From Rhodoferax sp. (GTDB taxonomy: Bacteria; Pseudomonadota; Gammaproteobacteria; Burkholderiales; Burkholderiaceae_C): a DNA stretch of 38,150 bases. Both the position numbers and the translations under genes were made by a program. Shown here one piece after another: positions 7,142 to 16,534 of this stretch. Position 1 is the stretch's first letter. Every line of letters starts with the position of its first letter. The notes beneath the pieces were generated by a model, which ran no database searches, had not been told where the DNA came from, and worked only from the letters and a program-made list of their open reading frames with translations. The stretch spans positions 1 through 38,150 of the forward strand of contig JAUXOA010000061.1 of assembly GCA_030682475.1 (NCBI GenBank), read 5' to 3'.

Positions 7142-8104
7142 CTAGGCCTCAGGCGTTGCGGCGGCACGCCGACGACGCTCCAGATAGGCGCTGATCTCGC
7201 CCACCACGCCCTTGCGAAAGGCCAGCACACACAACACAAAAATAACACCGATGATCACGTTCACCCATGAGCCGACCTTGTCGGCCAGCAGGTTTTGCAG
7301 TGAGATCACGATGCCGGCACCGAGGACAGGGCCGAAAAAGGTGCCCACGCCGCCGAGCAGTGTCATCAAGATCACCTCGCCCGACATCGACCAGTGCACA
7401 TCCGACAGCGTGGCGAAACCCATGACCAGTGTCTTGAGTGAGCCTGCCAGCCCGGCCAGTGCCGCCGACAGTACGAAAGCCAGCAGCTTGTAGCTGTCAA
7501 CCTGGTAACCGAGAGAGATGGCGCGGGGTTCGTTTTCGCGAATCATCTTGAGCACTTGGCCGAACGGCGAATTGACAATGCGTGAAATGAACAGAAAACA
7601 GGCTACAAACACCGCCACCACCAGGTAATACATGGCGGTGTCCGAGGCCAGAGACAGCACGCCAAACAGCGCACCGCGCGGGACACCCTGCAAGCCGTCC
7701 TCGCCGCCGGTGAAAGGCGCTTGCAGGCAGACAAAATAGACCATCTGGGCAATCGCCAGCGTGATCATGGCGAAGTAAATGCCCTGGCGCCGGATGGCGA
7801 CCAGACCGACGACCAAGCCAATCAATCCGGCACCCAACGCGCCGGCCAGGATGGCCAGCTCAGGCGTCCAGCCCTGGGACTTGGCGAACCAGCCGGTAAT
7901 GTAGGCGGCCGAGCCAAAAAATGCGGCGTGACCGAACGACAGCAAGCCGGTATAGCCCAGCAGCAAATTGAAAGCGCAGGCAAACAGGGCAAAGCACAGC
8001 AGCTTCATGACAAACACCGGATAGAGACCTAGCATGGGCGCCAGCAGCGCCAGTATCAGCAGAGCGATATAGGTGACGCGTATCAGTTTGGCGGCTTTGT
8101 TCAT
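7142..8104 (-). CDS. livM: Branched-chain amino acid ABC permease LivM
   Basis: A 320-residue inner-membrane permease of the LivM family, with about eight to ten hydrophobic segments and the conserved cytoplasmic segment RIVNSPFGQVLKMIRENEPR (about residues 171-190) that contacts the ATPases. It pairs with LivH to move branched-chain amino acids or, in many beta-proteobacterial paralogues, aromatic or dicarboxylic compounds. It starts 3 nt after livH, so the two are cotranslated. The substrate should be set by the binding protein encoded upstream and cannot be stated from this gene. Confidence 0.9.
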   Translation of the reverse strand: MNKAAKLIRVTYIALLILALLAPMLGLYPVFVMKLLCFALFACAFNLLLGYTGLLSFGHAAFFGSAAYITGWFAKSQGWTPELAILAGALGAGLIGLVVGLVAIRRQGIYFAMITLAIAQMVYFVCLQAPFTGGEDGLQGVPRGALFGVLSLASDTAMYYLVVAVFVACFLFISRIVNSPFGQVLKMIRENEPRAISLGYQVDSYKLLAFVLSAALAGLAGSLKTLVMGFATLSDVHWSMSGEVILMTLLGGVGTFFGPVLGAGIVISLQNLLADKVGSWVNVIIGVIFVLCVLAFRKGVVGEISAYLERRRRAAATPEA

Positions 8105-8107
8105 GAT

Positions 8108-8995
8108 TCAAGCCTCCTTGCCAAACAAGCCGGCGGGCCGGAACATCAGCACGATGACCATGATGACAAACACCACAATATTGGATGCTTCCGGATAAAA
8201 CACCCGCGTCAAGCCCTCCACCACACCCAGGCCCAGACCGGTCAGGATGGAGCCCATGATGGAGCCCATGCCACCGATCACCACCACCGCAAACACCACA
8301 ATGATCAGGTTTGAGCCCATCAGCGGATTGACCTGGATGATGGGTGCCGCCAACACGCCGGCCAGCGCGGCCAGCGCGGCACCGGCGCCGTAGGTCAGCA
8401 TCACCATCAAGGGAACGTTGATGCCAAAGGCCTGCACCAGTGGCGCGTTTTCGGTGCCGGCGCGCAGGTAGGCGCCGAGTCGGGTGCGTTCGATCAGGTA
8501 CCAGGTGCCAAGACACACTGCCAGCGATACCAGGACCACCCAGGCGCGGTAGTTCGGCAACACCATAAATCCCAGGTTGGTGGCGCCAGACAGCAGCTCC
8601 GGCACCGGGTAAGACTGACCGGAGACGCCGTACTGTTCGCGAAAGACGCCTTCAAAAATCAGTGCCAGGCCGAAAGTCAGCAGCAGGCCGTACAGGGGGT
8701 CGAGTCCGTACAAACGTTTGAGAAACAGGCGCTCGATCACAACCCCCAGGGCACCCACCACCAGTGGTGCCAGGATCAGCGCGAACCAGTAATTCAGGCC
8801 CCACTTGTCGAGCATGATCCAGGCTGCAAACGCACCCAGCATGTAGAGGGCGCCGTGCGCGAAATTGACAATATCGAGCAGGCCAAAAATCACTGCCAGA
8901 CCAAGACTGAGCATGGCGTAGAAGGCGCCATTAACCAGTCCCAGCATCAACTGGCCGAGAAAGGCCTGAACCGGAATACCGAAAATTTCGTTCAT
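8108..8995 (-). CDS. livH: Branched-chain amino acid ABC permease LivH
   Basis: A 295-residue LivH-family permease. It shows LGLAVIFGLLDIVNFAHGAL near the N-terminus, the Gly-rich GGMGSIMGSILTGLGLG segment late in the protein, and the usual series of hydrophobic helices. It forms the transmembrane channel with LivM. It is the third step of a minus-strand operon, 58 nt after the binding-protein gene and 3 nt before livM. Length and motifs are normal for the family. Confidence 0.9.
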   Translation of the reverse strand: MNEIFGIPVQAFLGQLMLGLVNGAFYAMLSLGLAVIFGLLDIVNFAHGALYMLGAFAAWIMLDKWGLNYWFALILAPLVVGALGVVIERLFLKRLYGLDPLYGLLLTFGLALIFEGVFREQYGVSGQSYPVPELLSGATNLGFMVLPNYRAWVVLVSLAVCLGTWYLIERTRLGAYLRAGTENAPLVQAFGINVPLMVMLTYGAGAALAALAGVLAAPIIQVNPLMGSNLIIVVFAVVVIGGMGSIMGSILTGLGLGVVEGLTRVFYPEASNIVVFVIMVIVLMFRPAGLFGKEA

Positions 8996-9053
8996 GAAAA
9001 AGCTGTTCCGCTAAACAAGTTGCCTCAACCGTGCAGTGGCCGACGCAGCACCA

Positions 9054-10268
9054 TTATTTCCAAAGGGTGCACTTGCTGTCGGCCTTGGTGGTCCAGGCCT
9101 CTTCGCCCTTGAAGGTCTGGACCACGTTGTAGTAGTCCCAGGGTTCGGTCGACTGCGCCGGGGTCTTGACCTGCATCAGGTACATGTCATGCACCATGCG
9201 TCCGTCGCCGCGGATGTAGCCGCCTTTGGCGAAGACGTCGTTGATCTTGACTTTCTTCATTTGCGCCAGCACCTTGTCCGCGTCATCGGTCCCGGTGGCC
9301 TTGACCGCGTTCAGATACTGCAACGCGGCCGAATAGTCGCCCGCCTGCACCGAGGACGGCATACGCTTCATTTTCTCGAAGAACTTGCGGCTCCAGGCGC
9401 GGGCATCAGCGTCCTTGTTCCAGTACCAACTGTCGGTCAGGTACATGCCCTGGGTGGTTTTGAGGCCCAGTGAATGGATGTCGTTGATAAAGACCAGCAA
9501 TCCGGCCAGCTTCATGGTCTTGGTGATGCCAAACTCGTTGGCCGCCTTGATCGAGTTGATGGTATCGCCGCCCGCGTTGGCCAGTCCCAGAATGTCGGCC
9601 TTGCTGGATTGCGCCTGCAGCAGGAACGAGGAGAAGTCACTTGCCGACAGCGGATGTTTGACTGAGCCCACGATGGTGCCGCCAGCGGCCTTGACCACGG
9701 TCGAGGTGTCGTTTTGCAGCGCAGCGCCGAAAGCGTAATCAGCCGTCAGGAAGTACCAGCTTTTGCCACCAGCCTTGACCACCGCGTTGCCGGTTCCTTT
9801 CGCCAGCGCCACTGTGTCATAGGCCCAGTGCACGGTGTAGGGCGTGCACTGGTCCCCGGTAAACGCCGATGATGCCGCGCCGACCACCAGGAACGGTTTC
9901 TTCTTGTCGGCTGCCACCTTGGCCATGGCCAGACTGGTGCCGGAGTTGGTGCCGCCAATGAGCATGTCCAGGCCCTGGGTATCGAACCATTCGCGGGCCT
10001 TGGAGGCCGCCACGTCAGCCTTGCTCTGGTGATCGGCAAACAGCAGCTCGATCTTCTTTCCGTTGATCGCGCCGCCCATGTCAGCGATGGCCATCCGGAT
10101 CGCCTCGACACCGCCTGGTCCGTCGATATCGGCGTACAGGCTGGACATGTCGGTGATGATGCCGATGCGAATCACGTCGCCGGAGATCTGGGCTTGCGCG
10201 GGCATTGTTGCGCCAAACATCGTCGTAACGGCCAGTGCACAGGCGGTGCTTAGTTTTTTCAGTTTCAT
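9054..10268 (-). CDS. Periplasmic substrate-binding protein of the Liv-type transporter
   Basis: A 404-residue protein with a cleavable signal peptide (residues 1-26, ending MPAQAQ) followed by a type I periplasmic binding fold of the Leu/Ile/Val receptor family: IRIGIITDMSSLYADIDGPG, GGTNSGTSLAMAKVAADKKK, and a DYAFGAALQ segment. The style (GPGGVEAIRMAIADMGG) resembles receptors for aromatic acids or other carboxylates in Burkholderiales rather than strict branched-chain amino acid receptors, but the ligand is not readable. It lies 48 nt downstream of livF, between the ATPase and permease genes. Confidence 0.85.
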   Translation of the reverse strand: MKLKKLSTACALAVTTMFGATMPAQAQISGDVIRIGIITDMSSLYADIDGPGGVEAIRMAIADMGGAINGKKIELLFADHQSKADVAASKAREWFDTQGLDMLIGGTNSGTSLAMAKVAADKKKPFLVVGAASSAFTGDQCTPYTVHWAYDTVALAKGTGNAVVKAGGKSWYFLTADYAFGAALQNDTSTVVKAAGGTIVGSVKHPLSASDFSSFLLQAQSSKADILGLANAGGDTINSIKAANEFGITKTMKLAGLLVFINDIHSLGLKTTQGMYLTDSWYWNKDADARAWSRKFFEKMKRMPSSVQAGDYSAALQYLNAVKATGTDDADKVLAQMKKVKINDVFAKGGYIRGDGRMVHDMYLMQVKTPAQSTEPWDYYNVVQTFKGEEAWTTKADSKCTLWK

Positions 10269-10316
10269 GGAATGCTCCTTTGGATGGATGAGAAAGTTTT
10301 GCTGGAACGCTTGGTT

Positions 10317-11024
10317 CTAGACCCCGAGATACTCTTGCAACATGCCCAGATTGTCCTGTAGTTCGTGCTGCGCAAACTGTTTCACGATGGTGCCGTGCTC
10401 CATCACGTAAAAACGGTCGGCCAGCGGTGCGGCAAAGCGGAAGTTCTGCTCCACCAGCACAATGGTATAGCCCTTGGCCTTGAGCGTGAGAATCATCTCG
10501 GCCAGCTTTTGCACAATGACCGGTGCCAGGCCCTCCGAAATTTCATCGAGCAGCAGCAGGCGCGCGCCGGTTCGCAAAATGCGCGCCACCGCCAGCATCT
10601 GCTGCTCGCCGCCTGACAGGCGGGTGCCGGGGCTAGCCGCGCGCTCTTTCAGGTTGGGAAACATCTGGTAGATTTCTTCGACGCTCATGCCGCCCGCTGC
10701 GATGGTGGGCGGCAGCATCAGGTTTTCCTCAGCCGTCAGGCTGGCAAAAATGCCGCGCTCTTCGGGACAGTAACCGACGCCGAGGTGGGCCACCTTGTGC
10801 GGTGCCAGCTTGATGGTCTCAACACCATTGATTTTGATGGAGCCTTTTCGTGTGCCAGTCAGGCCGACAATGGCGCGCATGGTGGTGGTGCGCCCGGCGC
10901 CGTTGCGCCCCAGCAGCGTTACCACTTCACCCTGGCGCACTGTCAGGTTGACACCGTGCAAGATGTGCGATTCGCCGTACCAGGCGTGCAGGTCTTTGAT
11001 GTGCAGGATCTCGTTTGTCATCAA
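10317..11024 (-). CDS. livF: Liv-type ABC ATPase LivF
   Basis: A 235-residue ATP-binding subunit. Walker A reads GRNGAGRTT (residues 39-47), with Arg45 where a Lys is expected; the ABC signature is LSGGEQQMLAVAR and Walker B is ARLLLLDEISEGLAP. The protein provides energy with LivG. The gene overlaps the livG stop by 4 nt. ATG 11024 gives MM at the start; the second Met is equally possible. The Lys-to-Arg change was confirmed in the nucleotide sequence (CGC codon on the minus strand); some LivF relatives in this order may share it. Confidence 0.9.
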   Translation of the reverse strand: MMTNEILHIKDLHAWYGESHILHGVNLTVRQGEVVTLLGRNGAGRTTTMRAIVGLTGTRKGSIKINGVETIKLAPHKVAHLGVGYCPEERGIFASLTAEENLMLPPTIAAGGMSVEEIYQMFPNLKERAASPGTRLSGGEQQMLAVARILRTGARLLLLDEISEGLAPVIVQKLAEMILTLKAKGYTIVLVEQNFRFAAPLADRFYVMEHGTIVKQFAQHELQDNLGMLQEYLGV

Positions 11025-11797
11025 TGCGCCCCCCCCTGCAACTCAAGGTTCGCGCTGCCCATGTAGGCTTCGATCACCAGCGGGTTTTTCGCCACTTCGG
11101 CATAAGGACCATCGGCAATAATGGCGCCGCGCTGTAGCACCGTGATGCGGTCGGCAATCGACGACACCACGCTCATGTTGTGTTCGACCATCAAAATGGT
11201 GCGGCCTGTAGAGACTTTTTTGATCAACTGCGTCACGCGATCCACGTCTTCGTGGCCCATACCCGCGGTCGGCTCGTCCAGCAGCATCAGCTCGGGCTCC
11301 AGCGCCAGTGTCGTGGCCAGCTCCAGCGCGCGTTTGCGGCCATAGGGCAGGTTGACGGTCAGCTCGTCGGCGAAGTCCTGCAGATCGACCTCGGCCAGCA
11401 GCTGGCGGGCGCGTTCATGCAGGTGAAAGAGCGTGCTTTCTGCCTTCCAGAAGTGAAACGAGGTGCCCAGGTTGCGCTGCAGCGCGGCGCGCACGTTTTC
11501 CAGCACCGTCAGGTGCGGAAACACCGCCGAGATCTGGAACGAGCGGACAATGCCGCGGCGCGCCGTTTGGGCCGGTTTTTCGGTCGTGATGTCGGAGCCG
11601 TTGAACACGATGGTGCCCGTGGTCGGAGGCAAAAATTTGGTCAGCAGGTTGAAAAAGGTGGTTTTGCCCGCGCCGTTGGGGCCAATCAGGGCGTGGATGT
11701 GGCCGCGCTGAACCTGCAGGTCCACCTGGTTGACGGCCACGAATCCCTTGAATTCCTTGGTCAACCCCCGCGTTTCAAGAATGAACTGCGCTGACAA
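11021..11797 (-). CDS. livG: Liv-type ABC ATPase LivG
   Basis: A 258-residue ATP-binding subunit with an intact Walker A (GPNGAGKTT, about residues 38-46) and Walker B ELMLLDEPTAGMGHEDVD. The ABC signature region reads LPYGRKRALELATTLA, the degenerate LSYG form usual for LivG. First gene of the minus-strand liv operon; its start is 151 nt after the metK stop on the same strand. The gap contains a short GC-rich hairpin (around 11827-11844) without a clear T-run, so it may be the metK terminator or nothing. Confidence 0.9.
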   Translation of the reverse strand: MSAQFILETRGLTKEFKGFVAVNQVDLQVQRGHIHALIGPNGAGKTTFFNLLTKFLPPTTGTIVFNGSDITTEKPAQTARRGIVRSFQISAVFPHLTVLENVRAALQRNLGTSFHFWKAESTLFHLHERARQLLAEVDLQDFADELTVNLPYGRKRALELATTLALEPELMLLDEPTAGMGHEDVDRVTQLIKKVSTGRTILMVEHNMSVVSSIADRITVLQRGAIIADGPYAEVAKNPLVIEAYMGSANLELQGGAH

Positions 11798-11948
11798 ATT
11801 GCGCTCCGGCTGTATAGATTGAATTGGCGGGCGTACTGGCCCGCAACAAGAAAATGGATGCTACCAAGTTGTGCTGCGCTGCGGTAGCGGGTAAGCACTT
11901 AGGTAGTTTAACGGGTCCGGAGCTTGATCTGGTTTTTCGCCGCGCCGT

Positions 11949-13139
11949 TTAGGCGACTGCCAGCCCGGCCGCTGCCCGCAGCATCTGGGCCTTGTCGGTG
12001 CGTTCCCAGGTGAATTCGGGCTCTTCACGACCAAAATGCCCGTAAGCGGCGGTCTTTTCGTAGATCGGACGCAGCAGATCGAGCATCTGGATGATGCCTT
12101 TGGGGCGCAGGTCAAAGAACTCATGCACCAGTGCGGCGATTTTTTCGTCGGAGATCACGCCCGTGCCTTCGGTGTAGACCGTCACGTTCATGGGCTTGGC
12201 GACACCGATGGCATAGGCCACCTGAATCTGGCACTGGCGGGCCAAACCGGCCGCCACAATGTTTTTGGCCACATAACGCGCTGCATAGGCCGCAGAGCGG
12301 TCCACTTTCGTTGGATCTTTGCCGCTGAAGGCGCCGCCGCCGTGTGGGCAGGCGCCGCCGTAGGTGTCCACAATGATTTTGCGCCCGGTCAGGCCGCAAT
12401 CTCCTTGCGGGCCGCCAATGACGAAGCGGCCGGTCGGGTTGATCAGGTATTTGGTGTCGGCGGTCAGCCATGCCTTGGGCAACACCGGTTTGATGATTTC
12501 TTCAATCACCGCTTCAATGAAAGCGGGTTTCATGTGCAGACCGTCGCTCATCTCGGGGCTGTGCTGGCTGGACAACACCACGGTGTCAATGCTGTGCGGC
12601 TTGCCGTCCACATAGCGCATGGTGACCTGGCTTTTTGCATCGGGCCGCAGGAAAGGCAGGCGGCCGTCCTTGCGCAACTGGGCCTGGCGCTCCACCAGGC
12701 GGTGGGCGTAGTAGATTGGTGCGGGCATCAGCTCGGGCGTCTCGTTGCAGGCGTAGCCAAACATCAGGCCCTGGTCGCCGGCGCCGGTGTTGAGGTGGTC
12801 GTCTGAGGCGTGGTCCACGCCCTGGGCAATGTCGTTGCTCTGCTTGTCATAGGCCACCAGCACGGCGCAACCCTTGTAGTCGATGCCGTACTCGGTGTTG
12901 TCATAGCCGATGCGTTTGATGGTGTCGCGTGCGACCTGGATGTAGTCCACATGCGCGTTGGTGGTGATTTCACCGGCCAGTACCACCAGACCGGTGTTGC
13001 ACAAGGTCTCGGCGGCGACGCGGGATTTGGGATCCTGCTTGAAGATCGCATCGAGAATGGCGTCAGAAATCTGGTCCGACACCTTGTCGGGGTGTCCTTC
13101 TGACACGGACTCGGAAGTAAAGAGAAAATCGTTCGCCAT
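11949..13139 (-). CDS. metK: S-adenosylmethionine synthetase
   Basis: A 396-residue enzyme that makes S-adenosylmethionine from methionine and ATP in the cytoplasm. The start [20 protein letters not shown] is typical; [16 protein letters not shown] binds ATP/Mg, [12 protein letters not shown] is the hallmark hexapeptide region, and [19 protein letters not shown] is the phosphate-binding loop. ATG 13139 was chosen over an upstream in-frame extension to 13292 because this N-terminus matches the family exactly. It is transcribed away from the lipid A acyltransferase genes, and the shared upstream region holds a 16-base palindrome. Confidence 0.97.
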   Translation of the reverse strand: MANDFLFTSESVSEGHPDKVSDQISDAILDAIFKQDPKSRVAAETLCNTGLVVLAGEITTNAHVDYIQVARDTIKRIGYDNTEYGIDYKGCAVLVAYDKQSNDIAQGVDHASDDHLNTGAGDQGLMFGYACNETPELMPAPIYYAHRLVERQAQLRKDGRLPFLRPDAKSQVTMRYVDGKPHSIDTVVLSSQHSPEMSDGLHMKPAFIEAVIEEIIKPVLPKAWLTADTKYLINPTGRFVIGGPQGDCGLTGRKIIVDTYGGACPHGGGAFSGKDPTKVDRSAAYAARYVAKNIVAAGLARQCQIQVAYAIGVAKPMNVTVYTEGTGVISDEKIAALVHEFFDLRPKGIIQMLDLLRPIYEKTAAYGHFGREEPEFTWERTDKAQMLRAAAGLAVA

Positions 13140-13227
13140 GGTTTCAAGCTCCAATAACAAGTTCAGGATCACAAGTTCAAGATCGCGTTGCTTGGGCTTG
13201 GAGGCTCTAGCGAACGCTTTAGCAGAT

Positions 13228-13243
13228 TTGTCAATATTGACAA
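13228..13243. promoter_or_regulatory. 16-base palindrome between metK and the lpxL-like gene
   Basis: A perfect palindrome TTGTCAATATTGACAA lies 89 bases before metK and 91 before the acyltransferase gene. It contains TTGACA on both strands, so it could be a pair of -35 boxes, but I see no good -10 at the right distance on either strand. A repressor operator for metK is the alternative. Confidence 0.4.
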
Positions 13244-13333
13244 GGCACAATGGCGGCTCGCGGGAGCACAACCGGTGTGTGTCGCCCTGCAAGTAGTTCC
13301 GTAACTCAGCGACCCTGCGATTTTATCCGATTG

Positions 13334-14164
13334 ATGATCACCCTTTTCAAAATTCTGTCTTTATTGCCTTTGTGGCTGGCGCACGGACTGGGTTGGAGCC
13401 TGGGCTGGCTGGTGTTCGCAGCCTCCGGGGTGTACCGCAAGCGTTTTCTGGACAACGCTCGGCAGGCCGGGATGGGCTGGCGGCAATGGCTGGGTGCCGT
13501 CGGCGAGAGCGGCAAACTGGTGGCTGAGTTGCCACGGCTGTGGCTCGGACGACCGGTACCGGTGCAGTGGGATGGCGCCCATCATGTGGACGCGGCGCTG
13601 GCGCTGGGGCGGGGTGTGTTGTTCCTGACGCCCCATCTGGGCTGCTTCGAGATCACGGCCCAAGCTTATGCACGACGCTACGGCCAGGCGCGCCATCCTC
13701 TCACGGTGCTGTTTCGCCCGCCACGCCAGTCGTGGCTGCGCGCCTTGGTGACGACGGCCCGCGCGCGCCCCGGTCTGCACACGGCACCCACCACGCTGGC
13801 CGGTGTCAAGCAGATGATCAAGGCCTTAAAGCAGGGCCAGTCGCTGGGCCTGCTGCCGGACCAGGTGCCGCCGCTGGGGATGGGGCTGTGGGTATCGTTT
13901 TTTGGCCGCGATGCCTACACCATGACCCTCTCAGTGCGTCTGGCGCAACAAACTGGCGCCACCGTGTTGCTGGCCTGGGGCGAGCGTTTGTCCTGGGGGC
14001 GGGGTTATCGGGTGCACTTCCAACCCTTGTCGACCGCCTTGTCCTCGGACGGCGCGCAGGCGACGGGGGTCATCAACCGGGCGATGGAAGACCTGGTCCG
14101 CAGTTGTCCGCAACAATACCTGTGGGGCTATGCGCGCTACAAACAGCCGCGGCAGGAAATTTGA
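13334..14164 (+). CDS. Lipid A biosynthesis acyltransferase (LpxL/LpxM family), first copy
   Basis: A 276-residue inner-membrane acyltransferase. It has an N-terminal hydrophobic segment (about residues 8-30) and the catalytic HX4(D/E) motif HLGCFE (His101, Glu106), then the substrate-binding FRPPRQ and LLPDQVPP...GLWVSFFGR segments. The family adds secondary acyl chains to Kdo2-lipid A. ATG 13334 starts right at the membrane helix; an upstream frame to 13250 is not needed. The stop and the next gene's start share one base (TGATG), so the two acyltransferases are cotranslated. Which of the two adds the first chain cannot be told. Confidence 0.85.
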   Translation: MITLFKILSLLPLWLAHGLGWSLGWLVFAASGVYRKRFLDNARQAGMGWRQWLGAVGESGKLVAELPRLWLGRPVPVQWDGAHHVDAALALGRGVLFLTPHLGCFEITAQAYARRYGQARHPLTVLFRPPRQSWLRALVTTARARPGLHTAPTTLAGVKQMIKALKQGQSLGLLPDQVPPLGMGLWVSFFGRDAYTMTLSVRLAQQTGATVLLAWGERLSWGRGYRVHFQPLSTALSSDGAQATGVINRAMEDLVRSCPQQYLWGYARYKQPRQEI

Positions 14165-15042
14165 TGCTGAGTCGCTTGTTGAGCAAGTTCGGCATTGTGA
14201 TGATGCAGCTTTTGGGGCGTCTGCCCCTGGCCTGGGTGCGGGCGCTGGGCTGTTTTCTGGGTTGGGCGCTTTATGTACTGGCGGTGCCGCGGCGCCGCGT
14301 GGCCCGGGCCAATTTGCGCTTGTGTTTTCCGGATCTATCCGCGCGCCAAATCCGGGTACTGACGATCCACACCTTTGTCCATTTTGCCCAGGCCTGGCTG
14401 GATCGGGGCTGGCTCTGGCATGGTTCGGCGGCGCTCAATCGGCGGCGTTTGACCCTGACGGGTGCCGTGAACGAATTGCAGGGCACTGAGCCGATGGTTA
14501 TTTTTGCACCGCATTTCGTTGGACTGGACGCGGGTTGGACGGCCTTGACCCAGCAGTCGACACGACACTTCACCACCATTTACACCGATCAGGCCAATAA
14601 AGTTATTGACGCCTGGATTCTGGCCGGTCGCCAGCGTTTCGGACATACACGGCTCTTCGGTCGGGTTGATGGCGTCAAAACCATTGTGGCGACGCTGCGT
14701 GCGGGCGACCCGCTGTATTTGCTGCCCGACATGAACTTCGGTCCGCAAGAGTCTGTTTTTGTGCCGTTTTATGGCGTTTCAGCCGCCACCGTGCCGTCGT
14801 TGTCGCGCTTTGCCAGACTGGGTCGCGCCAAGGTGGTGCCGGTGGTAACAAGCATGACGCGCCAGGGCTATGAGGTTCACATCATGCCGGCGTGGCAGGG
14901 CTTTCCGTCCGACGATGTGGTCGCGGATACGGCGCTCATGAACCTGCGCTTGCAGTCTTTCATAGACGCCATGCCGGATCAGTATTTCTGGGTCCACAAA
15001 CGTTTCAAGGACCGTCCACCCGGCGCCTCGTCGGTGTACTGA
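14164..15042 (+). CDS. Lipid A biosynthesis acyltransferase (LpxL/LpxM family), second copy
   Basis: A 292-residue paralogue of the gene before it. The N-terminus is hydrophobic (about residues 8-40), the HX4D motif is HFVGLD (His117, Asp122), and PDMNFGPQESVFVPFYG is the family's second conserved block. It should acylate lipid A at the inner-membrane face. The start shares one base with the preceding stop. Its 3' end faces engB across a 49-base gap. Tandem acyltransferase genes next to metK are, from memory, the usual arrangement in Burkholderiales. Confidence 0.88.
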   Translation: MLSRLLSKFGIVMMQLLGRLPLAWVRALGCFLGWALYVLAVPRRRVARANLRLCFPDLSARQIRVLTIHTFVHFAQAWLDRGWLWHGSAALNRRRLTLTGAVNELQGTEPMVIFAPHFVGLDAGWTALTQQSTRHFTTIYTDQANKVIDAWILAGRQRFGHTRLFGRVDGVKTIVATLRAGDPLYLLPDMNFGPQESVFVPFYGVSAATVPSLSRFARLGRAKVVPVVTSMTRQGYEVHIMPAWQGFPSDDVVADTALMNLRLQSFIDAMPDQYFWVHKRFKDRPPGASSVY

Positions 15043-15091
15043 AAATGGGGTTGTTTCCGGCCCCCAAGGCACCGAGTCCTTCGATCAAAAG

Positions 15092-15796
15092 TCATGCTGC
15101 CACCGGGCTTGCTGGATGCGCCCACTGCCACAGCAGCGTGGCTACTTCGTCAATCCCTTGACGCTTGGTGGCCGAAAACAGCCGCACTTCACCGCCACCG
15201 GCTTGCAGCCTCATGATGGACAGGGCCTTGGTTTGCTCGACGCGGGTCAGTTTGTCCGCTTTGGTCAGAATGACCAGAAACTTGAGGCCGTCTTCAACCC
15301 GCGGCCGCACCACGTCCAGCAGGATTTCGTCGAGCTCGGTCAGTCCGTGGCGCGGGTCGCACATCAGCACAATGGCCTTCAGGTTTTCACGCGTCACCAG
15401 GTAGTTGGCCATCACTTGCTGCCAGCGGATCTTGTCCTGTTTGGGAACGGCCGCATAGCCATAGCCTGGCAAGTCGGCCAGCACCGCATCGGTCACGCCC
15501 TGCTTGCCCAGCGAGAACAGGTTGATGTGCTGGGTGCGGCCCGGCTTTTTTGAGGCAAAGGCCAATTGCTTTTGCTGCGTCAGCGTGTTGATGCAGGTCG
15601 ATTTGCCGGCGTTGGAGCGGCCCACAAAGGCAATTTCCGGCAGATCCAGCGTCGGCAGAAAGTGCAGTTGCGGTGCCGTCGTGAGGAATTTGGCGGTATG
15701 AAGCCAGCCCAATGCAACGGTGGCAGCGGTCTTGGCGGCAACGTCCGGTGCAGGTGTCTGGGGGGCCGAAGCCAGTGGGTTTGAGTGGGTAGTCAT
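15092..15796 (-). CDS. engB: Ribosome biogenesis GTPase EngB (YihA/YsxC)
   Basis: A 234-residue GTPase needed for large-subunit ribosome assembly. G1 is GRSNAGKS (residues 59-66), the G2 region carries GRTQ, G3 is DLPGYG (107-112), and G4 is TKAD, all in the normal EngB order. The first 30 residues are an Ala/Pro-rich extension of low conservation, so the true start could be internal. It is divergent from the cytochrome c4 gene, with 72 bases between starts. Confidence 0.93.
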   Translation of the reverse strand: MTTHSNPLASAPQTPAPDVAAKTAATVALGWLHTAKFLTTAPQLHFLPTLDLPEIAFVGRSNAGKSTCINTLTQQKQLAFASKKPGRTQHINLFSLGKQGVTDAVLADLPGYGYAAVPKQDKIRWQQVMANYLVTRENLKAIVLMCDPRHGLTELDEILLDVVRPRVEDGLKFLVILTKADKLTRVEQTKALSIMRLQAGGGEVRLFSATKRQGIDEVATLLWQWAHPASPVAA

Positions 15797-15868
15797 TGAT
15801 TAAAGGGAGGAGACCCGGAGCCGCATTGTAGAATCAGCCTGTTTTGCTTACCTGACACGCCATCCTCT

Positions 15869-16534
15869 ATGAAGTTGCTCACAGCCCTTTTGTTTGCTGC
15901 CGCATTGGCGGCTCCTGCTTTTTCCGCCTTTGCACAAGAGGCGAAGCCGGCTGCGCCACCGGCGCAGGTCAAGGCCGAACCCGTCCAAGTGCTTAAACCT
16001 GATCTGGCCAAGGGCGAAGTCAGCTACACCACAGTGTGTGCCGTCTGCCATGGGGCAGATGGAAACTCGGGCATTCCTGCCAATCCCAAACTGGCGCAGC
16101 AACACCCGGAGTACCTGGTGAAGCAGCTACAGGAATTCAAAACAGGCAAGCGCGCCAGCCCCTTCATGGCCGCCTTCGCGTCCATGCTGAGCGATGCAGA
16201 CATGAAGAATGTCGCTTATTGGCTGGCCTCCAAGGGCGGCAAGCCCGGTTTTGCCAAGGACAAGGAGCTCGTGGTTTTGGGTGAACGCATCTACCGTGGG
16301 GGTATCCTGGATCGACAGGTCGCTGCCTGCGCCGGTTGCCACAGCCCCAACGGCGCGGGTATTCCTTCCCAGTACCCCCGCCTGAGTGGCCAGTATGCGG
16401 ATTACACGGCAGCCCAGTTGACGGGTTTTCGTGACGGTGTGCGCAAGAACAGTGCGCAGATGACGCAGGTGGTCGCCAAGATGAATGATCGCGAAATCAA
16501 GGCGGTCGCCGATTACATTGCCGGTCTGCGTTAA
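15869..16534 (+). CDS. Dihaem cytochrome c4
   Basis: A 221-residue periplasmic cytochrome with a signal peptide (residues 1-22, ending AFAQ) and two class I haem domains. The haem motifs are CAVCH (about residue 56) and CAGCH (about residue 154), and Met residues late in each half (SPFMAAFASM; NSAQMTQVVAKM) can serve as axial ligands. Cytochrome c4 passes electrons from the bc1 complex to terminal oxidases. It stands between engB and msrP. In relatives I remember, cytochrome c maturation genes (resB, ccsB) often follow it; none is present in the 149 bases before msrP. Confidence 0.9.
   Translation: MKLLTALLFAAALAAPAFSAFAQEAKPAAPPAQVKAEPVQVLKPDLAKGEVSYTTVCAVCHGADGNSGIPANPKLAQQHPEYLVKQLQEFKTGKRASPFMAAFASMLSDADMKNVAYWLASKGGKPGFAKDKELVVLGERIYRGGILDRQVAACAGCHSPNGAGIPSQYPRLSGQYADYTAAQLTGFRDGVRKNSAQMTQVVAKMNDREIKAVADYIAGLR

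Noticed and set aside
11827..11844. Short hairpin between metK and livG as a terminator
   Set aside because: The stem is only six pairs and no T-run follows on the minus strand.
13140..13227. SAM or SAH riboswitch in the metK leader
   Set aside because: I cannot fold the leader into any SAM- or SAH-class consensus by eye; a covariance-model search would decide.
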